In this document: piece by piece, positions 13,927 through 27,496 of the stretch
How the letters are laid out: every line of letters begins with the position of its first letter
Numbering within the stretch: position 1 is the stretch's first letter
DNA from: Tubulanus polymorphus
Lineage: Eukaryota > Nemertea > Palaeonemertea > Tubulaniformes > Tubulanidae
Assembly (NCBI RefSeq): GCF_964204645.1
Contig: NC_134026.1
Span: 4,340,001 to 4,404,000 of the forward strand
DNA: 64,000 nt
Reading direction: 5' to 3'
The notes under the pieces: model-generated
Told to the model about the DNA's origin: nothing
Databases searched by the model: none
What the model saw: only the letters and a program-made list of their open reading frames with translations
Made by a program: the position numbers and the translations under genes

Positions 13927-16900
13927 GCTTTATCCGAAAAATATCTTTTCTTTTCTTCCTAGAACCTGGCCTTGCAATTTTCCTTCAACCTGTGAAACGG
14001 TCCAATCTTCATATATAACCTTTTTAATTGATGAAGCGAGCATTGCGTTTGAATTGAGTACTGAAGACATAGGAACCGCGAGACCTCTCACGCCGACTCC
14101 TGAATGAACCAGTTCTACGAGGCAGCTGCGTCTCGCAACAAGTTAATCGGAAGTAGATGCTTTTCCTAGATAGAATTTTAATTAAGCTGACCAACGATAA
14201 GTTCCACTTACCGCAATTACATAATTGTACTACACTTACTGACTGTTGCGCTCAATCACTATGGCAGTCACGTCTGCAGTCGACATAGCTATAGTAAACT
14301 GGTTATTCAGATGGAATTCTAATTATGTTATTTTCGATCTTTTAGAAATGATCTACCGGACAGAAAACCTAACCAGCTATAGGTGACAACGAAAGCTATT
14401 CTACAACCATACACAGCGTTTTCCCCTGCCTTGAAATAAACATCGATTCCAATCACTAATTCTTCCAAATTGATTATCTTGTACTGCGTATACACAAGTA
14501 TCGTGCATTCAATCGAAATTATATATGTAAGAAGCACTTTCGATAGGAAGAATGTATGAGGACAGATATTATTAACATTCTCGACTCGTTACAACACGAT
14601 AGAGGCCCGAGGACAGTGAAACCCTGACTAGGAAGCAAATTAAAGCGAGTAAGCTATTATCTTCGTTCGACTTGTGTGCGAATTGGAAATATCTCATTCC
14701 ATTTGATAACTCATTGTCACCTATTAGACAGTCTTGAACACGGTGCAGCTGGGTCAATTTCAAATGGATTATACGGTCGTGTGGTCTAGAGCTTCGGAGA
14801 TCATTTGACGCCATAACGTTAAAGCCCTCAGATTTACCATCTGAGGCGACTATAGATTTCTTTGAAGTACTGAATGAACTTTGCGATGTACTGTCTAAAC
14901 ACATCATTCTGTACTATTCATTCTACTATTATTTCTTTTACGACGAAAGGCTATACCTTGATTAATATCCTATCCTCATTAACGTGTTCGCCGTTAAATA
15001 AGATTCTTCACAATATAATCGTCGTTCATCTACCGATATAAATTACCTTCCATCGCAATCACAACTCCCAATCATCGTTTACGAACAGGGTGAAAGATGT
15101 TTCTATGCAATCTGTAGCAGACACGCTGTTTTAGCTTTTCATTAAAATTCACTCCCTTATTTCTGTAACTGAAAAACAGCTTTTGTTCATACAAACATTT
15201 TCATTCAAGGAATCTTCTAATTACACCTTTATTCATAAGGGTATCTAATGAGAGCCGACCATTCAACCCGCGGTATGCTATTGCACGAGATTGTCTTTTT
15301 AAGGGTCTACATTTCGCAATAGCGCAAAAATATATCTTCCCATACTCAACAGCGTAACAGGTACTGGTCAATCAGTCCGAAGACACGCCTACTATCAATT
15401 CCGACTAATTTTCTGGAATCGCTGCTTCCTACACAGTAGGATTTGACATCTGAAATGTGCCATAAGGCTCGACGAAATTTCGTCGATATAATCATAAATG
15501 TTTCATCTAATATTTTATCTCATGCAGAAAATTTTACTGACGTCACTGTAATCAGTTCACCGAGCACAGATACAACATGAATAACTGCGAGAATGCCTTG
15601 GCATTGAAGTCAGTTATGCATTATTCATTCGGCAGTTTCTTCATCAAGATAATACAGTTTTAATTGTGGATCGATTGTAATGAATTATTATTAACACAAT
15701 ACGCAATATCACAGTAATCGCGTTTAAACGGATCACGATGACCACACGTATCTAAACACCCCCCCCCCCCCAGCGTTTTAGGTTATTGTTTTCAACTTCA
15801 TATAATGCATTACTGATAGGCTGGTTGGCTATATATCGACAATGGCTATAAGCAACGATCGCGTGAAAACCAAACGATTGGAAAATTTTCCAAAAATGAT
15901 TAAGAAATCCACCGTCGGACCAGGCCTGAGCCAATTCATTGCGTTTGAATGTGGACTGGTTACCGGTGTGACTAGCCTCGCTTTGTCGCAGCATTCGGTT
16001 TAGTGTCGCTCTCTGTGTAGGCACGGGCCAAATTTGACTCGGGTTTGATCCGGTTCAAATCGTCTCCGTGTGATCGCGGCTAATGACTCGTGGATTATGG
16101 TTCACGATGCTGTCAAGTCAAATAAACTGCAAGATTGAATACATTTCGTTTTAAGTGACCTGAATATTAGGCTACAGTATGCGACCGGCGAAAAGCTAAT
16201 CGTTTTTTTTTTATAGAAGATTTAGACTACTTTCATCTAGACCTAGCTATAGTTTGTAATCATCAGGAATGCCCGAATCGACAGTAGAAAAACCATCAAA
16301 AATCGTGGGAGCGCTCCGTGGGTGTACGTTCAGTCGGCTTTGAACGCATAACGCATTCTGTGAAAGATCATCTTAAACATTCACCCAATTCTAGACAAAT
16401 TCGATTCCGGTGCGTGGGCTCCTCACATGTATACACATATATATATATATACGTCTGACTCCGTAGTCAATATTCCCAAACGGTAATCGCATACGACTCG
16501 ATGTTCTTTTTCATAGTGGGGTTTTTCTGATAGACGTCATGAATTTTTCCTTTTGTGTGTTCGTTTCGCGGAATTGATTGATTTTAGCTTAATATACAAA
16601 TGAAAGGCATGAGTGAACATTATTTCTCATTTTCGGACAAACACCGATACAGCTACAAAAGCCTGCACATTGACATAAATGACCCCCTGAACATATTTAT
16701 ACATATCTAGAATCATGGTTCATTATTGTCTGTATGGATTCGATGCGCAGATGTTTCTTTTTTCATAGCATGAATTTCACATTATTTCAAAATAGCGATT
16801 CGAAATACCACTGAAGTGCTGGTTCGTGTGGGTGAATGTATATGCAGAGAGACAAGCACAAAATTGCAGAAGGAAAACTTTCGTGACCGTAGACCGCAAA

Positions 16901-19900
16901 TTCCATTCCATCAACTTATTGTTTGCTTTGCGAAATACCGGCCGAGTCCACGTCTATAGTTAATGGCCGCGCGCAGACGGCGATTTGTAGATTGAAATCG
17001 GAAGTTACCTGCGTATACCACCGATGAAACTAATGATGTATACTGATAAACCCCTGAATCGCAAGCTCACCGTTATATGTAATAGACAATCTGTTAATTT
17101 GCCAACGATGTTAGATGAGATTGGTTTTGGCGTGAACAACAGCTCAACCCCCCGATCTGTTGATGCGCCGCATGTTAAATCGGGTTCAATCTAAAGCGAT
17201 TAAAAGGTTATCTCTTGTACAGGGGCACTAAACTTCCGGTAAGACATTTCTATCTTACACGTTCACCCGTGTTGGGCTGGTTTTAACATGTTTATCGATG
17301 ACCAGTCAAGAAATCTTTGATCCGATATTGGAAAGCGGAATGGCGTTTTGAGTAATATTATGATTCTCATGCGAATGGCATCGTTTTATGAAAGTACAGT
17401 GGTATATTTATGCGTCTCAATGGATTTTCGAAAGACTATTCAAATGCAGTATACATTCCTACAGAGTCCTTAGACAGATTATTATAAAGACAGACAAAAT
17501 GTGGAGGTTTTAAGGAAAATTAGTTTGAGTAAAGTATCAACCTAAAACGACGAGTGAAAAGTAGAGATTAGTCGTTCAAAACTGAAAAGGAAGGATTAGA
17601 ACAATTAATCCTTGATTTGGGATAAGTACTGTTAACTATACTTGGCTTTCATTACATGAGATCTTTACAGCACTTTCCAGTCATTTTCTATTCCAACTTA
17701 CCGTTTTCACGCCCGAAAATCATTCAATAGTTTCAATCATTGTCTTGCTTGTAAGAAGAGCTTTTGATGGGATTACGGAAATGTAAAGAACGTAAAATTT
17801 CATAACATATATTCCATTTTCATTTGTACACAACTCACCTTTTTCTACCAAATTCCTTTTTTAAATGAATATGTTAATCCATTACCATTGAGCCTCTAAA
17901 AGTAGCAGATGGTGAGATGTATCACCATTTACTAATCCGGCGATTGGTTCACGCGACGGACGGGAGAAACTTTTAATCCATTTCCAAGCGATAATACCTA
18001 AACACCATTCGGCACCGGCGGTGCTTTCAACGCAAATATTGATGTCGGCCTGACTTCACTGCGGGGAATGCGTCGCTATGCCATCAGATGTAGCGGTTGA
18101 TCTAACAATTTATAGTATATGGACAATTACTAAGGACGTGGCAGAATGTTTAGTTTGTGATGTGCAAAAGTTCAGATTTTATTCGATTCCGTCCCGATCT
18201 TTCTCGCTACTGTTGATACAGCGCACGCAACGCGGCAACGCGTCGTTAGGTCTTCATTGGTTGCGATAATGTAGTCCTCGAAGACGTCCGCGCAATTTGT
18301 CGTTACAACGAACTGCTTTCACACCAACTCAACAACTGGGTCCCGCTTCTCAGATCGGTTCGATCTACAGCCTGTTATGAAATATGATACGGTCCGATGC
18401 TTCTTCCTTCGATGTGTTCATCAATGGATTCATCAATAAATGTGACATAAAATGATACCACTAATGCACAAAATATTCACCCGTTTCAATCTTCAGACGA
18501 AAAAGCTTTTTGCAGTGGACGATGTGAATAACAATCTATACAGTTATGTATGATCCGTCGTTTCATTATTGAACTCAATTATTTGCATATGCATTTTTTA
18601 TCCGTATGTCGTCATATCGTTTACAATTACTTGTAATATGTAGAAGACACTATGCGACTGTGAGACATAAGGCTACATTATGATCTATATAGGTATGTGC
18701 GTATTGTTAACGAGTGAATTCCAAGGATAGTTCATTATATAAGAATGAAGGGTCGATGTTGCAATTAATCACAACGCACATACAATATTTACGTATACGC
18801 GCAGGCTATACAAACATGACCAAAAGGTCAATGCAACCTCGTTTGAAAAGTAGTGGAGACTCTTCGTTAGTTTTATGTTCGAGTCTAGTTAAAGTCTCAG
18901 TGTGTGTGAGAAAACTAGTCATTCCGATACATTTTCCTCATCTTCTCGACAGGAATCATCAATGCATTAGCGCACTACACCAGACGGCTTTGAGTCAGAT
19001 AATTCTAGTTTGAAAACAGAGCGCAGCTCATTATAACTACGGTTTTGTTGGTATATCCCATTCCGTCAGCTGAATCTTTATTGATAAAAACGCGGTCGCA
19101 TCTGAGTTTCTGTGAATCTATTCGCGTCGTTTATTATTATTGAATGCGGTATACAGTGTCGGGGTTTAGACAGCGTATTTTGCGTACCTGGTTTGAATAT
19201 AGATTCATTCGTTCGGCAAATATAAAATCCACCGCGAGTCTTCACCATCTCATTTACACTTCATAAATTTCCATAGCAATTATCACTTACCGCCAGTCGC
19301 TACTGATCTATATACGAACACATCATTGTTTTGTGTCCCTGGACGTCGAGGGATTACACAGGCTGATCGTCTGTTACCGGTTATGAGCGCAGCGCCCGTA
19401 GTAATTTGTCGCTACGAGCTCCAGACTGTTGCCTGCCCTGCTTGCCCCTTTGGAATAATCTAACCGCATACACCCGGGGTTGGAGGTTTTATAGTTTTAT
19501 AATCTGAGTTTTACTATGTCGTAAAAATAGTTTACTATCTATAATTTGCTGTAATTGTTCGTGTATGGTAGCTGAAAAACCATACCATATTTGTGGTTCG
19601 AACAGTAACTGTAGATTGGAATATCTTAAATCTATTGGGAAATTAATCATCTTATTCCACATTTCAATCTTGATTATACCCTATAAGACTGGGCCCTTGA
19701 CATTCTTTATTACTGTTGAAAAAGACTTTAGAAACACCAATGTCCCCGTGTATTCGCGGAGACACAAACCGACGAACTAAAATACACAAAAGATGAAGTT
19801 CATTCTCATTTTCCCAAAATTAAGTCTGTCCTTGGCTAATTCGAAATTCTAACTGCATAAGCTGGAACGAAAGTACGATCAAATTCAATTACTCGTACAA

Positions 19901-22190
19901 ATAGATCCACGATGGATTTCTGCAACCCAACAACGTTTGGTTCTGTCGAGTCTGTATCACATTTTTCTTTCGTTTAACCAGATTGTCTTTCAAAACGTAT
20001 TTCTACGCGTATTAGAGACTTATGTATTTGAAGATGCTTCGATGATTCGTGCGCGATGCATTATCAGGAATTTGTACTACGGCATTTCCAGGAGAAAATC
20101 ACTGTGAGATTTGTTTTTTGTTTATAGTTGGTCGAATATAGATTTATTTTTAAAAAATGATTTTGATATTCTATAATTGTCTAACAATTTAAAACTTAGA
20201 AGACTCTTGTCAAATTGCGGACTGGTTTGCTGGTCGATCGCCTGAACAAATATAACCTTTGATGGCTAATACATTTATCAACTTCGGGATTAGCCTCTAT
20301 CAAGGTAGTTCCCAAAGAACGGAAATTACTGTAATTTTTCATGGGGTACTTTATCTCAAATGAAATATTCAGTCTCCAGAATAATGACTGATGTATTAAT
20401 ATCTTCGTATACCAACGTGTCTCACCATCTTAGTATCTGTTATTCGGAGAGTAATAACGATTTATTTGGTCTCAATCCGCATATCTCAGGTTGATTTAAG
20501 TAAGTTCCGTTGCTTCTGACGGGAATAAAAAAAGATCAACGAATCTACAAAAAAGCTCCTTATCCTCAAACTATATTCCGTCGTATGTAAAATCGTTCAG
20601 TCGAATTTGTTACCCTTTTGGGCAGTGTTGAATGCGATGGTGCTGCGCGATCGTTGGAACTGATCGGGTCATATTTTTCACTTTATAGTCATTCGACTAA
20701 ATGATATCGTGAAGGATATCGGGATTTAGCCTTGAATACATTTCGGATGTAGGGAAAACCTATTAGAACCAAATTGGGCAATTGATATTCTTACCAATCC
20801 GCTTACTTTATTGCTGGCATGAATCTTTCGGTCGCATTGGAAATACCTACGTATAAGTTTGCCGTGTACTCGGATGAGTCGGACTAGTGGCTGTACTTAA
20901 TTATTTAGGATCTGCCGCAGATATCGGAAAGACTTCAAATATAAGACGAATGCTTTATTGTAGACACGCCATAGCGGTCTGATACTGTCAGCCGCGTTCA
21001 AGTTTTAAATCGGATGTAATACGAATTATCTGTAATTCAGATTATTATCTGTAATTTTCTAATGTAATTTAATTCGTAAATAAAGAATAATAATGATAAT
21101 GATAATAATGAAAAATCATAATGTATCAATGGGTTCAAAACCATGAACTGAAAGATTTTTACCATTCAGAAAAAAAGACAATTTTCGACAAGATAACGAT
21201 GGTCTTAAGCTCGTAAACATCGACTACGATTTCTCCGAAGGATATTCGGACGCGGCAATATGTATAATATTGGCATAACCGGGTAAGGAAAACAGCGGGT
21301 ATGTGTTGGTCCTGCGGGCAAATGTTGGCTAATTAAGTTCCAGATAGAATCGTCAAACGCCGCAGATCAAGGTTAATGGACACGACGAAGAGGACACGAT
21401 CAGACAATGTTTCTTGACGTACGTCAGCGAATCACGAGACAACTTGGTAGTTTTTCGGTGGATAGGTAATTGCCTCATCTGCTGCAAAATACGGCTTTCA
21501 GCTTGTCAAGTCGAATGAAGAAGCTAATCCTTTACGGATTAATTAGTTTGCAGTTCGGTTTAGATATTGCAGCGACCACGTTCGTCAAATACTTTCAGTA
21601 AATTCGTATAGATGGCGACTTGGTAGTGCGCTGTCGAGATTTGCCGAATGTAGCTCACAGAAAACATATCAACCATTCACGAGACACATAAAACGAGAAA
21701 AGCTCATAAATTCGATTTTAGATACAACGAACTGTCGTAACGAACCACCAGTCTCCTGAAGTTCGTTTTGTACTAAAACATACCTGTTTCGCTATTTGCT
21801 TTCAAAGCAGTCGAGAAATGTTATGAACGCGAAGTGAATTTTATTGCGAACCTCTCACCGCGGAAAAATTAAAGTAGCTCTTAAAGTGTCAAAACTTACC
21901 TCGAAGGCTATAAATTCATACATACAATGAATCGAAGTCGAGCTATAAATTACTAAATAATTGTAACACAGTTGTAATAAATGCCATTTACTTGATGAGT
22001 TATAGAAGGTAATAATAACCGTTCGTTACATTTCCCGAACTCAGTAAATTATTTAGTTTTTCGTAAAGATTCGGGGATAATATCTATTTCCCATAGACTA
22101 TGACTAAGATTTGATTTGAGGATCTTATTAGTCAAGCAAAAACGTGAAAAACTATAGTGAATATTTTGATTCCGACAGTTCGTAGCTTAC
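13927..22190. other. Non-coding interval, possibly containing later kringle-gene introns/exons
   Basis: No exon was recognised with confidence. The interval lies downstream of the two kringle exons on their strand, so missing exons of that gene may be in it. A serine-rich minus-strand frame at 14572-14907 starts near an acceptor-like site and is a weak candidate. A run of about 14 cytosines occurs near 15758-15771, a short (TA)n near 16437-16451, and an (ATA/ATG)-rich tail at about 21080-21115. Confidence 0.4.
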
Positions 22191-23397
22191 CACAAAATGG
22201 TATGTCGCAGAGTTCGTATCGAACGTTGGGATCTTTCGTGTAACACCAAGGACCTGTACTGTCGTCTAAATTTCTACAGAAGTTTTTTGCATCTGCGACT
22301 GTTTCGTCTGGGAATATATTTGGCTCGTTACTGTACATGTGACCATGAGGGCTCTGAGATGTCCATGTTTGACACGGGTAGCCACTCTTAGTTACTGCGA
22401 CTGTTCCGCGGTATTCGAACCCTTTCACGGTTACCTTGCATTCTCTAAACGGCACTGCAGTAGAAACAAAACAATACTAGATGAAGCAAGGAATAACCCG
22501 ATTCGGACTTATACGTAAATCTTAAATATACTTAGATATCAACATGATATATAGACATCACTACAGCATGTACTGTGCCTTGTAGGGTGATGAATGGGGT
22601 ATGAATGTGCGGGCGACTGGGCCTTTCAGGTAATATGTTTTCTTCTTAACTTCACCAGTTGTCAAGCGCCTTTTTCCCAATATTTTGTATTTCCCTATTT
22701 TCTTTCGTATATGAAAGACTATTATTGCTTTATTCATGATGTGGCATACCAATCGTTCTCGTGCTTGCCCTCCCCACCCGGTGCAACGTAAATTCAAAAT
22801 ATCTGAGTTTTATAACCATACATTACCCGGGCATCTTACAACGGTGCAAATTTCTGTTACGACGTTTCCCATTGTGTAGCACCAGGGATGATCAGCCCGA
22901 GCGTTGGCGGGATTCCTACAGAAGTTAGAAGCCTTCGCTACAGTCGTATCTACAAACTCAGAAGCGGTCGTGTATTTCGAGTGAGCGTGAGGGGTCTGAG
23001 AACTCCACGACTGACACGCTAGGCCACTCCTTGTGACATTCAGATATCCGGCGTAATCTCTTCCTTGAGGTGTTTGCCTGCATTCAAGTGGGGCTGGAAT
23101 TAACGAAAGGACTTGATAATCCAAAATACTATTAGCATATTAGCATAGTCCAAATTGGAGATGTTTAATTCACTGTCACTGCGTATGCGATCGCTTGTTC
23201 GGCATTCCACAAGAATTGACAAAAAGTATTGAAATAAATCAGTTGCGGGCAAACACCTCGAAAAAAGCATCGTTAATTGATATTGTTATATTTTGCGAAT
23301 AATGATAATTCATAATTTGAAATTGTTTACAATTCATCGTATACTTACCACTCAATCCACGATGAATCATGAACAGAATCTGAAACACAAGAGCCAT
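22191..23397 (-). CDS. Kringle-domain secreted/receptor protein, 5' part (signal peptide plus two kringles)
   Basis: Three exons chain in phase 1 on the minus strand. Exon 1 (23349-23397) encodes MALVFQILFMIHRGLSG, a plausible signal peptide start, and ends at a GTAAGT donor. Exon 2 (22827-23093, 267 bp) follows a TTCCAG acceptor and encodes kringle 1, ending at a GTAATG donor. Exon 3 (22191-22454, 264 bp) follows a CTGCAG acceptor and encodes kringle 2, ending at a GTAAGC donor. Each kringle has all six cysteines in the expected spacing, including the NFCRN and PWCYT motifs. Symmetric 1-1 modules are typical of extracellular shuffled domains. Kringles usually bind protein ligands, as in plasminogen-type proteases, ROR kinases and Kremen. 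No stop or further domain was found before 22191, so the product's C-terminal half is unknown and the call stays at kringle protein. Confidence 0.88.
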
Positions 23398-25138
23398 ATA
23401 CAGTAGGTGTGATACGTAGTTCTAACTAACTGAGGCATCATAGTTTATATCTTCTTTTAAGAGAATCATTTCAAGATTTGATATCGGATTTTCGTCATCA
23501 ATCATCGATGGCCTGCATTAAGTAGTGACACGATTTATACACCCAATCGCTTCATAGAACAGATAAAAATTGATTAAGAACTTAACTCAAATTTCCAAAG
23601 CTTTAATTGATGTTTTGAAACGCCAATATTGATGACGTAATGCGTATCTACTCATTAAACAGTACCCCTTGAATAACGCATAGTACTTATCAATAAACAT
23701 GTGTAGTCCGTAACGCAGAATTTTTCAACATTTCCGTAACGGTTTTTACGACTTCAAAAAATCGTTTGTGTATAAAATTCAAAACCTGAATGGAATTTTT
23801 CGAATGGCAGTAAAATTACCATCGTGTGATTAATTTACGGTGTTTTAATGAATTTTTCTAATCCAACGCGCAATAAACAATCATTATTTTGCCATATATT
23901 TTGACGAACGGACTTAGCAGAGGCGGTGGAGAAATAACGATGCTTCTTTATTGGACGAGTTATGACGTGGTATTGTTCTCTCCGCTATTGCCTGAAGGCC
24001 ATTTCACGCCGATATCATATAAAACATCTTTACCTTAGACGAGGGAAGGAGGAAGGGAATGATGGAGAGAAGGAGATTTCTGCTCTTATATCTAAGTTAT
24101 AATCAATAGTCTTTATCATTCCGAGTATACGGTCTTGATGATAATGGAAATGAGTAGTAAGCATTAAGTAGGCATAAAAGACTTCATATAAAACTAGTCG
24201 ATAGTCTGCTTATATAGAACTTAATGACACGTAAATCGTCGTTTTATGTCCTATCATTGAAAGTTTATTTCCTGGTTGTTATTTTACAGCTTTGATACGA
24301 ATGACAAATCTAGATCGAAATGAGTCACCTTTTCTGTCACCTAGAGCTGGTTCCATAGTCCAGACTTTAGCAAAAGTGGTTTTAATTCTTCGGACTGGTA
24401 TTAAATTGTTAAATTGGCTATCCAGATGATCTTAGACTGGTCTCAAGTCTAAGCCGTGACTATAAAACCGGTCCTAAACTACGTTTTGCGCTATTATTTA
24501 GGTTTCTCATATAGGTTTTTCTCAAGACTTTTTGATTGATTTTGTCAAATGATCCAATAACAGGTTTAAATGAAACTTGGACGTATCGATATATCTGATC
24601 GGTGTATAGAGTCAGGATGAATTCTAGTATTTTTTGTATGATCTTCCTTTCTTATCCATTCATCCGTTTTTCTTATCGAATGAAAATGAAAATGAAATTT
24701 CCACTTGATTGTCGCTGTGCCTGTATATCGGGTGTAGATGATGAAAAATAGCGTGGTGTCGTAAAGTTCTTTGATAGAAGTCGTAAATAAAGGTATGCGA
24801 GGAGACTAGAGCCGTAGATAATGGTATCATCAATAGTGACTTTATCAGATAATCGCCCATCAGAACTAATATGAATAATCATTACATTAATTGTCGTGAT
24901 TAATTGTAAGAACAGTCTCTCTTACCCTCGTGTAGCACTACGTGTGCTTGAGATAAATGTTTGGTAAGCAGGATAAATGATCGAAACAATAAATTATCTA
25001 TACCAGCGAAATACGACTAACTAATTACTATAATCGAACTCCATGGACCAGGAAAATGATATCCAAAATCATGGTATATTCTTCTGTTTCAAATGAGACG
25101 GAAAGGTTAGAACAAACAATAGGCCTATTGAATGACCG
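23398..25138. other. Intergenic region between the kringle gene and the receptor array
   Basis: No coding feature seen. It should hold the 5' flank of the minus-strand kringle gene. A purine-rich GA tract lies at about 24038-24083. The right edge (25139) is where similarity to the tandem units begins. Confidence 0.4.
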
Positions 25139-26552
25139 GTTTTTAGACGTAACTTGAAAGTTAGGGCCATCGAACGAAGTTGGGGCCATACATACATCTG
25201 CCAAAAATATTTTCACGAGCGGTATCCAGCCACCCAGCGATTTCTCTCTACTTTAGGATCCTATATTGAAATGCTTATTTATTTTGGTACACAATGAAAT
25301 AAAAGGTTTGATACGTCTTCCAAAATAGAAATGTTTTGCAACCGCAGAGATAATTATAGAAAAATACATACCAATAAGAAAAACTCAAGAACATCGTCCA
25401 TTATCATCAATCCGTCGTTATAACCCCTGAATTTGACCAGTCGTTGCTTCGGCATAAGATTTCTAAAAGCTGGGCAGATTTAACGCGATAGCTGTGACAA
25501 AACCCGTTTTAACGATTGAGAACATTTGACTTGAGCTGCGCTCGCAGCGAATCCTTTCAATAATCTGCTGAAACATTAAACTACTGCCGCGGAGTTCTCA
25601 GTTTTTATCCTTAAGAATGACGCATGAATAAAATAGCGCACAACGAATCACGCAAGGCCAATGCAGTCTCCCATACCGAGTACCATTGTCATTCAAGTTA
25701 GAATTTAATTAAAAAATAATTCGATTTCTTATCTTGGGATTGAAATTTTGGTTCGTCGGTGATAAAACGGACGAGTGTACCCATATAAGTGGGCTTAGAT
25801 TTATAACACTGTTTCTGGTTTGAGGTAAGGCTCGAAGATGCCAGGCATCCATTATCCACTACTATACCTGATCGTGCGATATTATCATAGAAAATGACAT
25901 TTTAATGTTTTTTTCTGTTGAATTATCATCGCGATTGGCAACGCTAGCTGCGCTGTATTCTAACGTAATCGTGGGTGAAATTACAATGCAACTGCGAGTC
26001 ATCAAAAAATCATCAGTCAAAATACATTTTAATTCTGTGCACCATGAGTGATGAGTACGCACTGCGGCAATTCATACGAATTTAAATGGGAACTAAATCA
26101 GGCAATAACTACAGGTTCAAAGAAACTGTTCACTTTATTGATATGATTCATTAAAATGTGATAAGCTAGAATTAGATACAATAGAAATAGAAATACTAGT
26201 GAAGGCGATAGTAATATGGTTGAGACAAGTCACAATGAGTATGATCGTTTTGCGGTTATATACTATTAGACCTTGAAGCCCACCAAACTGTTTATTAGGT
26301 GTGCTTTTTTATTTGAACCAGAAATGGAATTTCCGATTGAAATATTGTAGAATGCCAGTAGTGCATGTCGATGAGCTCGTGTGGATCACGAGTGGATTCT
26401 AGAGTAGAAATATTGTATTTGATTGGAATGCATTGAAGAAAAATTAAAAACCACATTTAACGCATTAAAATGGTATTGGTTCGATGAACTCAGATTTGTA
26501 TTTTTCTGTTGCTCCCCATCCACCATTATACCGCTGAGCTGGAACACTGACC

Positions 26553-26594
<42 letters not shown>

Positions 26595-26715
26595 CAGTCC
26601 AAATTCTGTAAAATTTCTTCCCAGCGATTTCTGATAAATAGAAACGAGTAGCAAGGACGTAGCATTGTTGGCTTTAAGCCTAACTCAAAATTTAGCGGTC
26701 AGCTGTCGACCTGGG

Positions 26716-26739
26716 CGCTCTTATTGGACAATAAGAGCG
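26716..26739. repeat. Perfect 10-bp hairpin upstream of receptor copy 1
   Basis: CGCTCTTATT and AATAAGAGCG form a perfect inverted repeat around a 4-base GGAC loop. The same hairpin occurs at 35906-35929 and 45261-45284, about 0.8 kb before each start codon. Confidence 0.8.
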
Positions 26740-26975
26740 TTCCTTACCCTTTTGTTTTACCCTTAACGTTGAATTGCTACATTACGACATAACACGTGCT
26801 AAATATCTAACTTTGAGATATGAATATATTTGTGATTTTTCAGTAAAATACGCTTTTCATAATCTGTAAAACATTTCTACAAAACATATATTTGTTTATC
26901 CGATAAACAACTTATCTTCGATGGGATTTTTTCTTAGTGTTGCGACTCGATTGATACCGACACAACTGGGATTTC

Positions 26976-27020
26976 GGCAACTGGTGAGAACTGGTGGTTT
27001 ACGGTTTGCCACCAGTTGCC
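26976..27020. repeat. Nested inverted repeats with E-box cores upstream of copy 1
   Basis: GGCAACTGGTG (26976-26986) pairs with CACCAGTTGCC (27010-27020). An inner pair AACTGGTGG / CCACCAGTT (26989-26997 and 27009-27017) competes for the same right arm. The arms contain CAACTG/CAGTTG. Copies 2 and 3 have substitutions that weaken the inner pair. Confidence 0.7.
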
Positions 27021-27222
27021 TTTATATCCGCTCAAAATAATATAACGAATACATACATCATATTCGAATGATTATCAATCGGGAAGTTATGCAAATATCC
27101 GGCAACGATTTTTATATGAATTTGTTTTCATTTGTTTTCTCAATAAATATTAAATTGTGTGCATACTTACAATACAAAGCGTCAGATTTTAGGGGATGGT
27201 TTCAGCTCAAACTTCCTCCTAC

Positions 27223-27418
<196 letters not shown>

Positions 27419-27496
27419 CGCATCTGCGCATTGGCGCATTGTAGCTGTTTAGACGCTGAACTGGTGGGACACGAACTGGGTGCGTCCGATAACAGA

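Noticed and set aside
14572-14907. Serine-rich minus-strand frame as a kringle-gene exon
   Set aside because: Acceptor- and donor-like sites can be drawn, but no domain, phase proof or composition test supports it.
25028-25216. Minus-strand frame resembling ones at 34262-34453 and 43606-43797
   Set aside because: Repeated only because it lies at the unit boundary; short, with no domain or start context.
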